Source: an uncultured Allomuricauda sp.
Lineage (GTDB): Bacteria; Bacteroidota; Bacteroidia; Flavobacteriales; Flavobacteriaceae
Reading direction: 5' to 3'
Length of the DNA: 64,000 nt
NCBI RefSeq assembly: GCF_947495325.1
Contig: NZ_CANLYK010000002.1
Span: 930,001 to 994,000, forward strand
Notes under the pieces: model-generated
The model's input: the letters and a program-made list of their open reading frames with translations, nothing else
The model's database searches: none
Told to the model about the DNA's origin: nothing
Translations under genes and position numbers: made by a program
Shown here: positions 39,993 to 48,703 of the stretch, one piece after another
Numbering within the stretch: position 1 is the first letter of the stretch
Layout: each line of letters starts with the position of its first letter

Positions 39993-42152
39993 ATGCGAAA
40001 ACAGCTTCCCTTATTCCTGATTGTTTTAGGATTTTTAACCACATCAATAGCCCAAAAGAAAAAAATAACCCTTGAAGAAATTTGGGGAGGCACATTTAGA
40101 ACTGAAAACATGGATGTGCTACGTTCCATGAAAAATGGAAAGCAATATACCATTCTGAATTTTAATCGATCACCACGTTCCAGTAGTTTGGATAAATACA
40201 ATTATGAAACTTTGGAAAAAGTGGAAACCCTTGTGGCCTCCTCAGATGAGATTCCTTTTTTCAGTTCCTATGCCTTTAGTGATGATGAGTCAAAAATAGT
40301 ACTGGCTACGGAAATTGAGCCCATTTTTAGGCGTTCACGTTTAGGCATTTACTATGTATATGATGTTGCAACCAAGAATATTGTTAAGGTTTCTGATGCT
40401 AAAATTCAGGAACCTTTGTTATCTCCGGATGGTTCAAAAGTTGCCTACGTAATGGAGAATAACATTTATATAATGAACATGGCTTCCGGGACAACCAAAC
40501 AGATTACTACGGATGGTGTTAAGGGAAGTATCATAAATGGTATAACCGATTGGGTATATGAGGAGGAATTTGCCTTTGTACGTGCATTTGAGTGGAATAG
40601 CAATGGAACCAAAATTGCTTTTCTAAAGTTTAATGAGACCAATGTGCCACTTTACGCAATGGATGTCTATGGACAGAATTTATATCCGTTTCAATATGAA
40701 TTTAAATACCCGAAAGCAGGAGAGGAAAATGCAATGGTATCCTTGCACATGTATGATGTGACATCCGACAAGACATCAAAAGTGGATTTGGGCAAGGTAG
40801 AATACATCCCTCGAATACAATGGATGAACAATCCTGATTTTTTGAGTGTACAAACCATAAACCGACATCAAAATCATTTGAAACTACATTCTGTAAATGC
40901 GAAGGATAATACAGTTTCAGTATTGCTCGAAGAAAAGGATGATGCTTATGTGGATATTACGGACAACCTGACCTTTTTGGCTGATGACAGTTTTATATGG
41001 ACAAGTGAAAGGGATGGTTATAATCACATTTATTTATATGACAAAGGAGGTAAACTGAAAAACCAAGTTACCAAGGGAGAGTGGGAAGTGACCAATTACT
41101 ATGGTTATGACGAAAAAGGGGATAAGATATATTACCAGTCCGTGGAGAATGGCTCTATCAATCGAGATGTATATAGTATTGGAAGTTCCGGAAAGAACAA
41201 AAAACGGTTGACTGAAAAAGAAGGAACCAATTCTGCCGATTTTAGCGCAGATTACAGCTATTTTATCAATACCTATTCAAGTGCCGTGATGCCTTATGAA
41301 TTTACATTGCACAAAGCATCCAACGGGAAAAAACTGAAGGATATAAAAAACAATGCTATTCTGGATAGTGCATTGGAAGGTTATGAATTGACTCCAAAAG
41401 AGTTTTCGACCATAAATATCAATGGGAATGATTTGAACATGTACATGATCAAACCCGTAGACTTTGATGAAAGCAAAAAATACCCGCTCCTCATGTTCCA
41501 ATACAGCGGGCCAGGCTCCCAACAAGTTGCGAACAGATGGTTTGGGAGCAATGATTATTGGCATCAAATGCTCGCATCTGAAGGATATATTGTGGCCTGT
41601 GTGGATGGAAGGGGAACCGGTTTAAAAGGGCGCGATTTCAAGAAAGTCACGTATATGAATCTTGTAAAGTATGAGACCGAGGATCAAATTGCAGCAGCCA
41701 AAAAGCTGAGCGAACTTCCTTATATTGATGAAAACCGCACAGGTATTTGGGGATGGAGTTATGGAGGCCATATGAGCACAAATTGCCTTTTAAGGGGGAA
41801 CGATACTTTTGAAATGGCCATTGCCGTTGCTCCGGTAACCTCTTGGCGTTTTTACGATACCATCTATACCGAACGCTTTATGCGAACACCGCAGGAAAAC
41901 CCTGGGGGGTATGATGATAATTCACCGTTTAACTATCCCGAGCTTTTAAAGGGAAAATATCTTTTGGTGCACGGTTCTGGTGATGATAATGTACATGTGC
42001 AGAATTCTATGCGTATGATTGAGGCTCTAGTGCAAGCGAACAAAGATTTTGAATGGGCCATTTACCCAGACAAAAACCACGGAATTTATGGAGGTAATAC
42101 TAGACTTCACCTGTTCACCAAAATGACCAATTTCATTAAAGAAAATTTATAA
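39993..42152 (+). CDS. Secreted dipeptidyl peptidase IV-like S9B serine peptidase
   Basis: A 719-residue exported exopeptidase: signal peptide about 1-21 (FLTTSIAQ), an N-terminal eight-bladed propeller with the DWVYEEEF segment characteristic of DPP-IV (substrate-anchoring glutamates), and a C-terminal alpha/beta hydrolase. The triad reads Ser589 (GWSYGGH), Asp664/665 (SGDDNVH) and His696 (DKNHGI). It removes X-Pro or X-Ala dipeptides from oligopeptides. The start is ATG 39993; the track's TTG 39963 adds ten residues before the signal. A POT-family peptide transporter follows 16 bp downstream, a clear functional pair. Confidence 0.94.
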   Translation: MRKQLPLFLIVLGFLTTSIAQKKKITLEEIWGGTFRTENMDVLRSMKNGKQYTILNFNRSPRSSSLDKYNYETLEKVETLVASSDEIPFFSSYAFSDDESKIVLATEIEPIFRRSRLGIYYVYDVATKNIVKVSDAKIQEPLLSPDGSKVAYVMENNIYIMNMASGTTKQITTDGVKGSIINGITDWVYEEEFAFVRAFEWNSNGTKIAFLKFNETNVPLYAMDVYGQNLYPFQYEFKYPKAGEENAMVSLHMYDVTSDKTSKVDLGKVEYIPRIQWMNNPDFLSVQTINRHQNHLKLHSVNAKDNTVSVLLEEKDDAYVDITDNLTFLADDSFIWTSERDGYNHIYLYDKGGKLKNQVTKGEWEVTNYYGYDEKGDKIYYQSVENGSINRDVYSIGSSGKNKKRLTEKEGTNSADFSADYSYFINTYSSAVMPYEFTLHKASNGKKLKDIKNNAILDSALEGYELTPKEFSTININGNDLNMYMIKPVDFDESKKYPLLMFQYSGPGSQQVANRWFGSNDYWHQMLASEGYIVACVDGRGTGLKGRDFKKVTYMNLVKYETEDQIAAAKKLSELPYIDENRTGIWGWSYGGHMSTNCLLRGNDTFEMAIAVAPVTSWRFYDTIYTERFMRTPQENPGGYDDNSPFNYPELLKGKYLLVHGSGDDNVHVQNSMRMIEALVQANKDFEWAIYPDKNHGIYGGNTRLHLFTKMTNFIKENL

Positions 42153-42168
42153 TCAAACCACCTAATAT

Positions 42169-43701
42169 ATGTCAGATATTGTAAAACCAGCCAGTGAAAA
42201 GGAGCTTTTTGGGCATCCACAAGGTCTTTTCTATTTGTTCTTTGCCGAATTATGGGAGCGTTTCAGTTTCTATGGGATGCGGGCCTTGCTCACCCTGTAT
42301 ATGGTCAATGTTATATTCGAGGCCTTATCAACAAGAGATTATGCTGCAGCTGCAGTATATGCTTCTTATGGTTCTTTGGTCTATGCATCAACAGTAATTG
42401 GAGGAAAAATATCGGATTCTATTCTAGGTATGCGTTCTTCAATTTTTTTGGGTGGTATTTTAATGGCGTTGGGGCATTTTGTATTGGCCATTGAACATAA
42501 TACGGCATTCTTTTTGGCCTTGGCATTTATTATAGTTGGGAATGGATTTTTTAAACCTAACATATCAACATTTGTAGGAACCTTGTACAAAGATGGGGAT
42601 ACCAGAAAAGATTCTGGATTCACCATTTTTTATATGGGCATCAATATTGGTGGCTTCATATCACCTCTACTCTGCGGATGGCTGGGAGAAACGTATGGAT
42701 GGCATTATGGTTTTGGTTTGGCGGGAATAGGAATGCTTACAGGATTACTTTTCTTTTGGAGCGGGATAAAAAAGAACGTTTTTGGTGAAGGGGGCAAACC
42801 ACCAAGTGTTGAGGTGTATGAGAAAAAAGTGATAGGAATTCCTCAAAAACACCTTATTCCAATTTTAGCATTTTTATCAGCTCCTTTGATTGCGTATTTA
42901 TTGCATTCCTATAAATCTTTAGGAGGTGAAGGAAGTTTTTTTGAGGATCAAAACATTGTAAATGTATTGTTCAAATTGATTGGAGTGGCAATTTTAGTTT
43001 ACATGGGTATGATAATGATTAAATCTACCTTAGATGAGCGAAAAAAGCTCTTTATGGCTTTATTGATTACCTTTTTCATGACCATATTTTGGGGTTTTCA
43101 TGAGTTACATGGTAGTGTAATTACACTTTTTGCAGCCAGAAATGTGAACTTGTCCCTCATTAATGCAAGTCAGACCAACGCCTTGAATTCCATGTTCATC
43201 TTTATTTTGGCGATTCCAATTTCATTGGTTTGGACGTATTTAGCGAAAAAGAAATTAAATCCAAGAACACCCTATAAATTTGGTTTGGGTCTGGTTTTGG
43301 CTGGGTTAAGTTTTTACGTGGTTTCCCTAAGCGGCGGAGCGGCGGATGAAAATGGAATGGTGCCATTTTCTTATTTACTCTGGCTATATTTTATATTATC
43401 AGTCGGAGAATTATTTATGTCACCTGTGGGACTTTCAAAAATTACTGATTTATCACCAAAAAGAATTGTGGCATTTATGATGGGAGTTTGGTTTCTTTCC
43501 TCTGCTTTTGCTTTTCAAGTGGTTGGTTTTATTTCGAAACAACTGGCTATTGAAAGCACAGATAGCAATGTGGGTGGTTTGGATACGCTTGATGTATATT
43601 TAGACGGTTTCCGCTTAATTGCAATATATGCCTTGGTTGCAGGAATTGTGGTATTGGTGTTTGGTCCGCTCATGAAAAAGTTAATGGGCAACGTTCACTG
43701 A
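42169..43701 (+). CDS. POT/PTR2-family proton-coupled oligopeptide transporter
   Basis: A 510-residue MFS transporter with about 12-14 TM helices. The N-terminus FYLFFAELWERFSFYGMRALLTLYM contains the POT ExxER motif that couples protons. GNGFFKPNISTFVGTLY and GxFYMGINIGGFISPLLCGWLGE match PTR2 signature 1 and 2. It takes up di- and tripeptides, presumably including those released by the upstream DPP-IV. The stop ends at 43701 and the convergent comEC stop begins at the next base, so the two genes meet with no spacer. Confidence 0.94.
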   Translation: MSDIVKPASEKELFGHPQGLFYLFFAELWERFSFYGMRALLTLYMVNVIFEALSTRDYAAAAVYASYGSLVYASTVIGGKISDSILGMRSSIFLGGILMALGHFVLAIEHNTAFFLALAFIIVGNGFFKPNISTFVGTLYKDGDTRKDSGFTIFYMGINIGGFISPLLCGWLGETYGWHYGFGLAGIGMLTGLLFFWSGIKKNVFGEGGKPPSVEVYEKKVIGIPQKHLIPILAFLSAPLIAYLLHSYKSLGGEGSFFEDQNIVNVLFKLIGVAILVYMGMIMIKSTLDERKKLFMALLITFFMTIFWGFHELHGSVITLFAARNVNLSLINASQTNALNSMFIFILAIPISLVWTYLAKKKLNPRTPYKFGLGLVLAGLSFYVVSLSGGAADENGMVPFSYLLWLYFILSVGELFMSPVGLSKITDLSPKRIVAFMMGVWFLSSAFAFQVVGFISKQLAIESTDSNVGGLDTLDVYLDGFRLIAIYALVAGIVVLVFGPLMKKLMGNVH

Positions 43702-45720
43702 TTAATCCAAATCAAAAACATAAAATCCCTTTTCACCAGTACTGTGGAAGGGGATACTTTTTTTATTACACGTCCGCTTCCAACGTTCCATATAGCTTGG
43801 GTAGTTACTGCCATCTGCAATAACAATTTTTGGTTGGATTGAATCGATTACGCGTTCCAGATTTACCTTTGGGGATTGAGTGAGCAACAAAAAATCTTGG
43901 GCCTCCATTTTTGGATAAACACCTATACTATCCATCACATAAATACTTTTCCCATTACTATCGTAACTATTTTTTAGTTCATGAAAAAAAATGGATTGAA
44001 TTCGTTCCGCAATTTTATAATCATTTATGGAGCTGTTTATATTGATGGTATCATGCGCATAAATTATAAGGATTCTTCCGGTTTGATGCAGCAGTATTGT
44101 ATTCTTGGATTTATGCAATAGGATAAAAGCTTCCTTGTTCTGCACTTTTACCTGAGTCCAAATAGTCCAGCCCTGTAATGCTACAATTCCAAGTAAAAGT
44201 GCAATGGCGTTTTTAAATCTTGGTTTGGAAAGAAATACGATCAAGGCAATGATGATCAGATACGCTAAAACCATTTGTACGTTATCAAAAGGAATATCCT
44301 TAATTATAAACCCTTCTTGTTGGGCAACCCAGTCTACTATAGCATTCATGGATTTGATCACTTGGTTGTAAGCGTAAACCATAACATTGGGTAGACTATT
44401 AAAAATGGATAACAGAATAACCAAAACGCCCATCCCAAGAATAAAACCTAAAAATGGAATGATCAGAAGATTGGATACAAAGAACAAAGCCGGAAATTGA
44501 TGGAAGTAAAAAAGACTGATGGGTAAAACACCCAATTGTGCCGCAACGCTTACGGAAAACAATTGCCATATTTTTTGAATTAGATAATTTTCAGGAAACC
44601 AGAATTGCTGGAGTTTCGGATAAATCCAAACAATGGCAAAAACTGCCGCGTAGCTCATTTGAAACCCTACCTGGAATAAAAACAAGGGTTTTATTAGCAA
44701 GATGAAGAACATGGATAAGGCAATACTATTAAAAGCATTGGTGGGTCTATTCAGATACATTGCATATGCTAAAAAGGAGAACATGGTCACAGCTCTCACA
44801 ATGGAAGGGGAAAGTCCTGCTATAAAAGCGTAAGCCCAAAGTAAAAAGACAATCAACACCAATTTTATGCCTTTCCCTTTAGGGAATCGCTCTATGGGAT
44901 TTAGCAAAAATTGAAGTAACAACAGGAGAATACCAACGTGAAGCCCGGAAACGGCCAAAATATGAACGGCTCCGGCATTTTTGTAGTTATTATAGGTACT
45001 TTCCGAAATGTCGCTACGTTGGCCCAGTAATAAAGCTTGAATTACGGCTAGTTCATCTTTTCCAAAGTCTTTGGTTTTTAATTTTGATATGATGTGCTCC
45101 CGGAAATTGGAGGCTAGTCCATAAATTGTTGTGGAAGCACTTTCTTTGAAAACATAGTCTTTTGAATTGACCCTGATCTGATGGTAAATCCCCAGTTTTT
45201 TCAAATAATCCTTATAATCAAACTGGTGCGGATTTAAAGACGGTTTGATGGTTTCTGCTTTTGAAAACAGAATTATCTCATCATCAACTTTAAGTTTTTT
45301 TACCATGGAATCTATCGGAAAACTCAAAATCAAGTTTCCGGAACTATGTTCATTTTCCAGGGAAATTACATTCGCCACATAGCGCTGGGTAAATGGATTG
45401 GGTTTAAGAACTTCCCTAACCTTAAGTTCCCACAGTTTTTGTTCAGCTAAGTTTTTCTTTGAATAATGAGTTGGAAGACTTTTGGATTGAGCTATGGTAA
45501 CAATGAAAATTCCCAAAAGTGATGTGGCAAAAACAAAAATTAATTCGAAATAAGGAAATCCGTTACGAGTTTGTTTCCTTTTGGCCCAAAACAATAACAG
45601 AAGCAGGGTTAAAATACAATAGGCAGAAACTTGCCAATCAACCTGAATATTAAAACCTATGACAATGCCTATAATTAGACATAACGTCAATTTTATAGAT
45701 ACAAAATTAAAAAGTTGCAT
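43702..45720 (-). CDS. comEC: ComEC/Rec2 competence channel protein lacking the metallo-hydrolase motif
   Basis: A 672-residue polytopic protein: N-terminal TM helices plus a DUF4131 OB-like domain (about 90-190, ELKVREVLKPNPFTQRYVANVISLEN), then the Competence domain (about 220-490) with QALLLGQRSDISESTYNNYKNAGAVHILAVSGLHVGILL, the signature of this family. The C-terminal 150 residues (HKSKNTILLHQ ... VIADGSNYPSYMERWKRTC) show no HxHxDH zinc motif. The DNA-processing nuclease activity suggested for B. subtilis-type ComEC is therefore probably absent. The start is set at ATG 45720, overlapping the NlpC/P60 stop by one base. Confidence 0.88.
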   Translation of the reverse strand: MQLFNFVSIKLTLCLIIGIVIGFNIQVDWQVSAYCILTLLLLLFWAKRKQTRNGFPYFELIFVFATSLLGIFIVTIAQSKSLPTHYSKKNLAEQKLWELKVREVLKPNPFTQRYVANVISLENEHSSGNLILSFPIDSMVKKLKVDDEIILFSKAETIKPSLNPHQFDYKDYLKKLGIYHQIRVNSKDYVFKESASTTIYGLASNFREHIISKLKTKDFGKDELAVIQALLLGQRSDISESTYNNYKNAGAVHILAVSGLHVGILLLLLQFLLNPIERFPKGKGIKLVLIVFLLWAYAFIAGLSPSIVRAVTMFSFLAYAMYLNRPTNAFNSIALSMFFILLIKPLFLFQVGFQMSYAAVFAIVWIYPKLQQFWFPENYLIQKIWQLFSVSVAAQLGVLPISLFYFHQFPALFFVSNLLIIPFLGFILGMGVLVILLSIFNSLPNVMVYAYNQVIKSMNAIVDWVAQQEGFIIKDIPFDNVQMVLAYLIIIALIVFLSKPRFKNAIALLLGIVALQGWTIWTQVKVQNKEAFILLHKSKNTILLHQTGRILIIYAHDTININSSINDYKIAERIQSIFFHELKNSYDSNGKSIYVMDSIGVYPKMEAQDFLLLTQSPKVNLERVIDSIQPKIVIADGSNYPSYMERWKRTCNKKSIPFHSTGEKGFYVFDLD

Positions 45721-46265
45721 TATAGAATTCGCATGGCCTTTACAAAAGCATAATTCCAATAGCCTTCCCGTAAGGAAGATACGATTACACCTCTCGAGGT
45801 TGAGGCGTGAATAAATTTTATGTCGTTTCCTTTAACATCAACAACTAAACCTACATGGTTTATACGTTTTCCGCTTTTACTGGTTTTAAAGAAAAGAAGG
45901 TCCCCCTTCTGTACTTGACCTACTTTTATGCGTTTTCCCTCCTCTGCCATTTGGTAGGAAACCCGAGGAAAAACAATATTATTTTCTTTTAAGGCAACAT
46001 AGACTAAACCAGAACAATCCATTCCCTTTCGTGTAGTGCCTCCAAATTTGTATCGTGTGCCGGAAAAGGTCATCGCCGTAGCGATAATATTTTCGGCTTT
46101 TTTGTCCTTTCGTTCTTCTTTTTTGCTTTTTTCGGGGAGCGTGGTGTTTTCAGCAGTACCCTCAACAGTAACGGTTCGGGGAGTGCTGTAGGTTCTTTTT
46201 TTCTTGGCCGACCCACAGCCAATAATGGTTAAAAGAGCTAGAAAATAGAGTGTTTTCCGTAACAT
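45720..46265 (-). CDS. NlpC/P60 (C40) peptidoglycan endopeptidase lipoprotein
   Basis: A 181-residue lipoprotein (lipobox LTIIGC, Cys17), a basic/charged linker (about 20-58) and a C-terminal NlpC/P60 domain. The catalytic residues are Cys84 in GMDCSGLVYVAL, His137 in INHVGLVVD and the polar third residue His153 in FIHAST. It would cut D-gamma-glutamyl-diaminopimelate bonds in cell-wall peptides. Placed between lpxB and comEC, a common flavobacterial order. Its stop overlaps the comEC start, so it is cotranscribed. Confidence 0.93.
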   Translation of the reverse strand: MLRKTLYFLALLTIIGCGSAKKKRTYSTPRTVTVEGTAENTTLPEKSKKEERKDKKAENIIATAMTFSGTRYKFGGTTRKGMDCSGLVYVALKENNIVFPRVSYQMAEEGKRIKVGQVQKGDLLFFKTSKSGKRINHVGLVVDVKGNDIKFIHASTSRGVIVSSLREGYWNYAFVKAMRIL

Positions 46266-46297
46266 CCAAGATACTATTTCATTCTTGGTTGCTAAAT

Positions 46298-47410
46298 CTA
46301 AGCATTTTCGATGATTAATTTGGCCGCCAATTGACTCGCACCTTTTCCGCCCAATTTGTTTTTCAGCAATTTATAGTCTTCCAAAATACGGTCTCTATCT
46401 TTCCCTTCTATAATTTTTGAAAGCTCAGCTTTGAGTTTAGCAGTAGTTAAATCGCTTTGAATCAGTTCTTTGACAACTTCTCTATCCATAATCAGATTCA
46501 CCAGCGAAATAAAATCCAAGGTGATGATTCGTTTTGCAATTTGATAGGAAATCCAATTTCCTTTATAGCACACCACTTGAGGAATGCCAAAAAGAGCGGT
46601 TTCCAGGGTCGCGGTGCCGCTGGTAACCAATGCGGCATGGGAATGATTTAATAGGGAATAGGTTTGATTGGAGACGTAACCTATATCATTTTCTTTTAGA
46701 AAGGAGGCGTAAAAGTCATTTGGTAAGCTGGGGGCACCGGCTATAACAAATTGATAATTTGGAAAATCGTCGCAAATAGATAGCATTATATGCAACATCT
46801 TTTGAACTTCTTGTTTTCTACTTCCAGGTAATAGTGCAATAAGGGGTTTTTTGAAATCCAGCCCGTGTTCTTTTCTGAAAGTGGGTTCATCAACAATTTT
46901 GGTATTTTCAATGGCATCAATCAATGGGTGACCAACAAAGTGTACAGGATAATTATGTTTTTTTTCGTAAAACTCCTTTTCAAACGGAAGTATCACATAC
47001 ATAGCATCAATATCCCGTTTAATTTTTTCAATTCTCCCTTCCCGTGAAGCCCAAATTTGTGGTGAAATGTAATAGTTGGTAGTAAAATTATTTTTCTTCG
47101 CCCATTTTGCGATACGCAGGTTAAAACCGGAAAAATCGATAAAAATAATGAGGTCAGGTGCAAATTTCTGAATGTCTTCCTTGCAAAAAGCAATGTTCTT
47201 GAAGATGGTGGGGATATTTTTAAGAACTTCCAGAAACCCCATAAAGGCCATGTCCTTGTAATGTTTGGCCAATTCCCCGCCTGCCTTTTGCATTAAATCG
47301 CCACCCCAACAACGGATTTGAGCCTTCTCATCCTCTATTTTAAGGGCCTTGATAAGATTGGAGCCGTGAAGGTCTCCAGAAGCTTCACCTGCTATAATGT
47401 AGTACTTCAT
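46298..47410 (-). CDS. lpxB: Lipid-A-disaccharide synthase
   Basis: Joins UDP-2,3-diacylglucosamine and lipid X to make the lipid A disaccharide; GT family 19, peripheral at the inner membrane. The 370 residues include YIIAGEASGDLHGSNLIKAL at the N-terminus, FIDFSGFNLRIAKWAK, YYISPQIWAS, VGHPLIDAI, LLPGSRKQEV (about 193-202) and SGTATLETALFGIPQVVCYK in the donor site. Length is normal for the family. It lies between a small membrane gene (33-bp gap) and NlpC/P60. Confidence 0.95.
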   Translation of the reverse strand: MKYYIIAGEASGDLHGSNLIKALKIEDEKAQIRCWGGDLMQKAGGELAKHYKDMAFMGFLEVLKNIPTIFKNIAFCKEDIQKFAPDLIIFIDFSGFNLRIAKWAKKNNFTTNYYISPQIWASREGRIEKIKRDIDAMYVILPFEKEFYEKKHNYPVHFVGHPLIDAIENTKIVDEPTFRKEHGLDFKKPLIALLPGSRKQEVQKMLHIMLSICDDFPNYQFVIAGAPSLPNDFYASFLKENDIGYVSNQTYSLLNHSHAALVTSGTATLETALFGIPQVVCYKGNWISYQIAKRIITLDFISLVNLIMDREVVKELIQSDLTTAKLKAELSKIIEGKDRDRILEDYKLLKNKLGGKGASQLAAKLIIENA

Positions 47411-47443
47411 TAAAAAAGTTCAAATTCAAAACATCACCTTTAA

Positions 47444-47731
47444 TCAACTAAAAAACTTATAGTATAAAATTACCAAAGCTGTTAGCAAGGTGGCAATCAT
47501 AACTCCTCGTGCTCTGTAATCCCGTTTTAAGCGCAGAAAACCAAAAAAAGCAACTAGGTTCAATATGGCACCAAGTGCCAACAGGCTTCCTATATGTCCT
47601 TGAACTATTGCTGCATCAAAGGTTTCAGCGATTCCTAAATCAGAAAAAATCAAGATATAAAGCAAAGTGCCAATGGTATTTGCAATTACCCCTACGACAA
47701 AACCTATTATAATTTCTTTCCTAGTGTTCAT
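47444..47731 (-). CDS. Small three-helix membrane protein between surE and lpxB
   Basis: A 95-residue inner-membrane protein with three TM helices (IIIGFVVGVIANTIGTLLYILIF, GSLLALGAILNLVAFFGFL, GVMIATLLTALVILYYKFF) and the basic loop RLKRDYRARG. It overlaps the end of surE by 11 bases, hence cotranslated. No known family motif; it travels with surE-lpxB in the gene orders I recall from flavobacteria. Possibly linked to lipid A or envelope, by context only. Confidence 0.72.
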   Translation of the reverse strand: MNTRKEIIIGFVVGVIANTIGTLLYILIFSDLGIAETFDAAIVQGHIGSLLALGAILNLVAFFGFLRLKRDYRARGVMIATLLTALVILYYKFFS

Positions 47732-48500
47732 TTAAGTTCCAATTGTTTACTTGGGAAATAACATGATGTGCGGTAAGGTCAAATTGGGTGGGGACAACAG
47801 AAACATAGCCTTGCCCCAGTGCCCAAATATCGGTATCCTCACCTTTGTCAAGCAGTTCAAATTCACCTGTTAACCAATAATAGTCTTTTCCCGTAGGGCT
47901 GGTTCGTTTATCAAATTGTTCTTTCCAGTTGGCCTTGGCCTGTCTGCAAACCTTTATTCCCTTGGGTTCAGCATCGGTTTTTGGAATATTGACATTGAGG
48001 ACAGTACCTTTTGGGATTCCGTGTGCCAATGCTTCAGAAACAATACTTTTTATCGATTTTCCCACAAAGCTAAAATCCGCTTCCCAAGAATAGTCACATA
48101 AGGAAAAACCAATGGCGGGAATGCCTTCAATACCAGCCTCAATGGCGGCACTCATGGTTCCCGAGTAAATTACGTTTATTGAAGCATTTGAGCCATGATT
48201 GATTCCGCTTACGCAGATATCCGGTTTTCTGTCCAATATTTCCTGCAGTGCCAACTTTACACAATCGGCAGGCGTACCACTGCAACTATATTCATGGGGA
48301 GCACCATCTTCTTGATCAATGGTCACTTTCTTTGAATACAGTGTACTGTCTATGGTTATGGCGTGTCCCATACCAGATTGGGGACTGTCTGGGGCTACAA
48401 CAATAACCTCGCCTATCTCCTTCATTAACCGGATTAAAGTTCTAAGACCTGGGGCAGTAATTCCATCATCATTGGTAACTAAGATGAGTGGTTTTCTCAT
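47721..48500 (-). CDS. surE: 5'/3'-nucleotidase SurE
   Basis: Metal-dependent nucleoside-monophosphate phosphatase (surE family), 259 residues. The metal site is in LVTNDDGITAPGL at the N-terminus; VVAPDSPQSGMGHAIT and CVSGINHGSNASINVIYSGTMSAAIEAGIEGIPAIGFS are the family-specific loops, with the conserved SGxNxGxN metal-binding segment. It probably takes part in nucleotide housekeeping and stress survival. It starts the leftward surE-(95aa)-lpxB-NlpC-comEC operon, divergent from prc. Confidence 0.95.
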   Translation of the reverse strand: MRKPLILVTNDDGITAPGLRTLIRLMKEIGEVIVVAPDSPQSGMGHAITIDSTLYSKKVTIDQEDGAPHEYSCSGTPADCVKLALQEILDRKPDICVSGINHGSNASINVIYSGTMSAAIEAGIEGIPAIGFSLCDYSWEADFSFVGKSIKSIVSEALAHGIPKGTVLNVNIPKTDAEPKGIKVCRQAKANWKEQFDKRTSPTGKDYYWLTGEFELLDKGEDTDIWALGQGYVSVVPTQFDLTAHHVISQVNNWNLNEH

Positions 48501-48654
48501 TTTGTATAATTAATGCTGTAAAAATACGTTTTTCATAAGTATATGATGTCCCAAGTGTTTAACAAAAAATTACAGTCCCTGCTCTAAACTGGCACGGTTT
48601 TTTCAGTATCTTAGGGAATTCATACGAATAGAAACGGAGAATGATGTAATGTGG

Positions 48655-48676
48655 ATTTGACAATAAAAAGTCAAAT
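48655..48676. promoter_or_regulatory. Inverted repeat upstream of the Prc protease gene
   Basis: ATTTGAC (48655-48661) and GTCAAAT (48670-48676) form a perfect 7-bp stem around an A/T-rich 8-base loop, 28 bp before the prc start. It could be an operator or an mRNA hairpin. No matching -33/-7 pair was found around it, so its role is open. Confidence 0.4.
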
Positions 48677-48703
48677 AATCTAGCTCCCAATAAAACCATA
48701 TTT

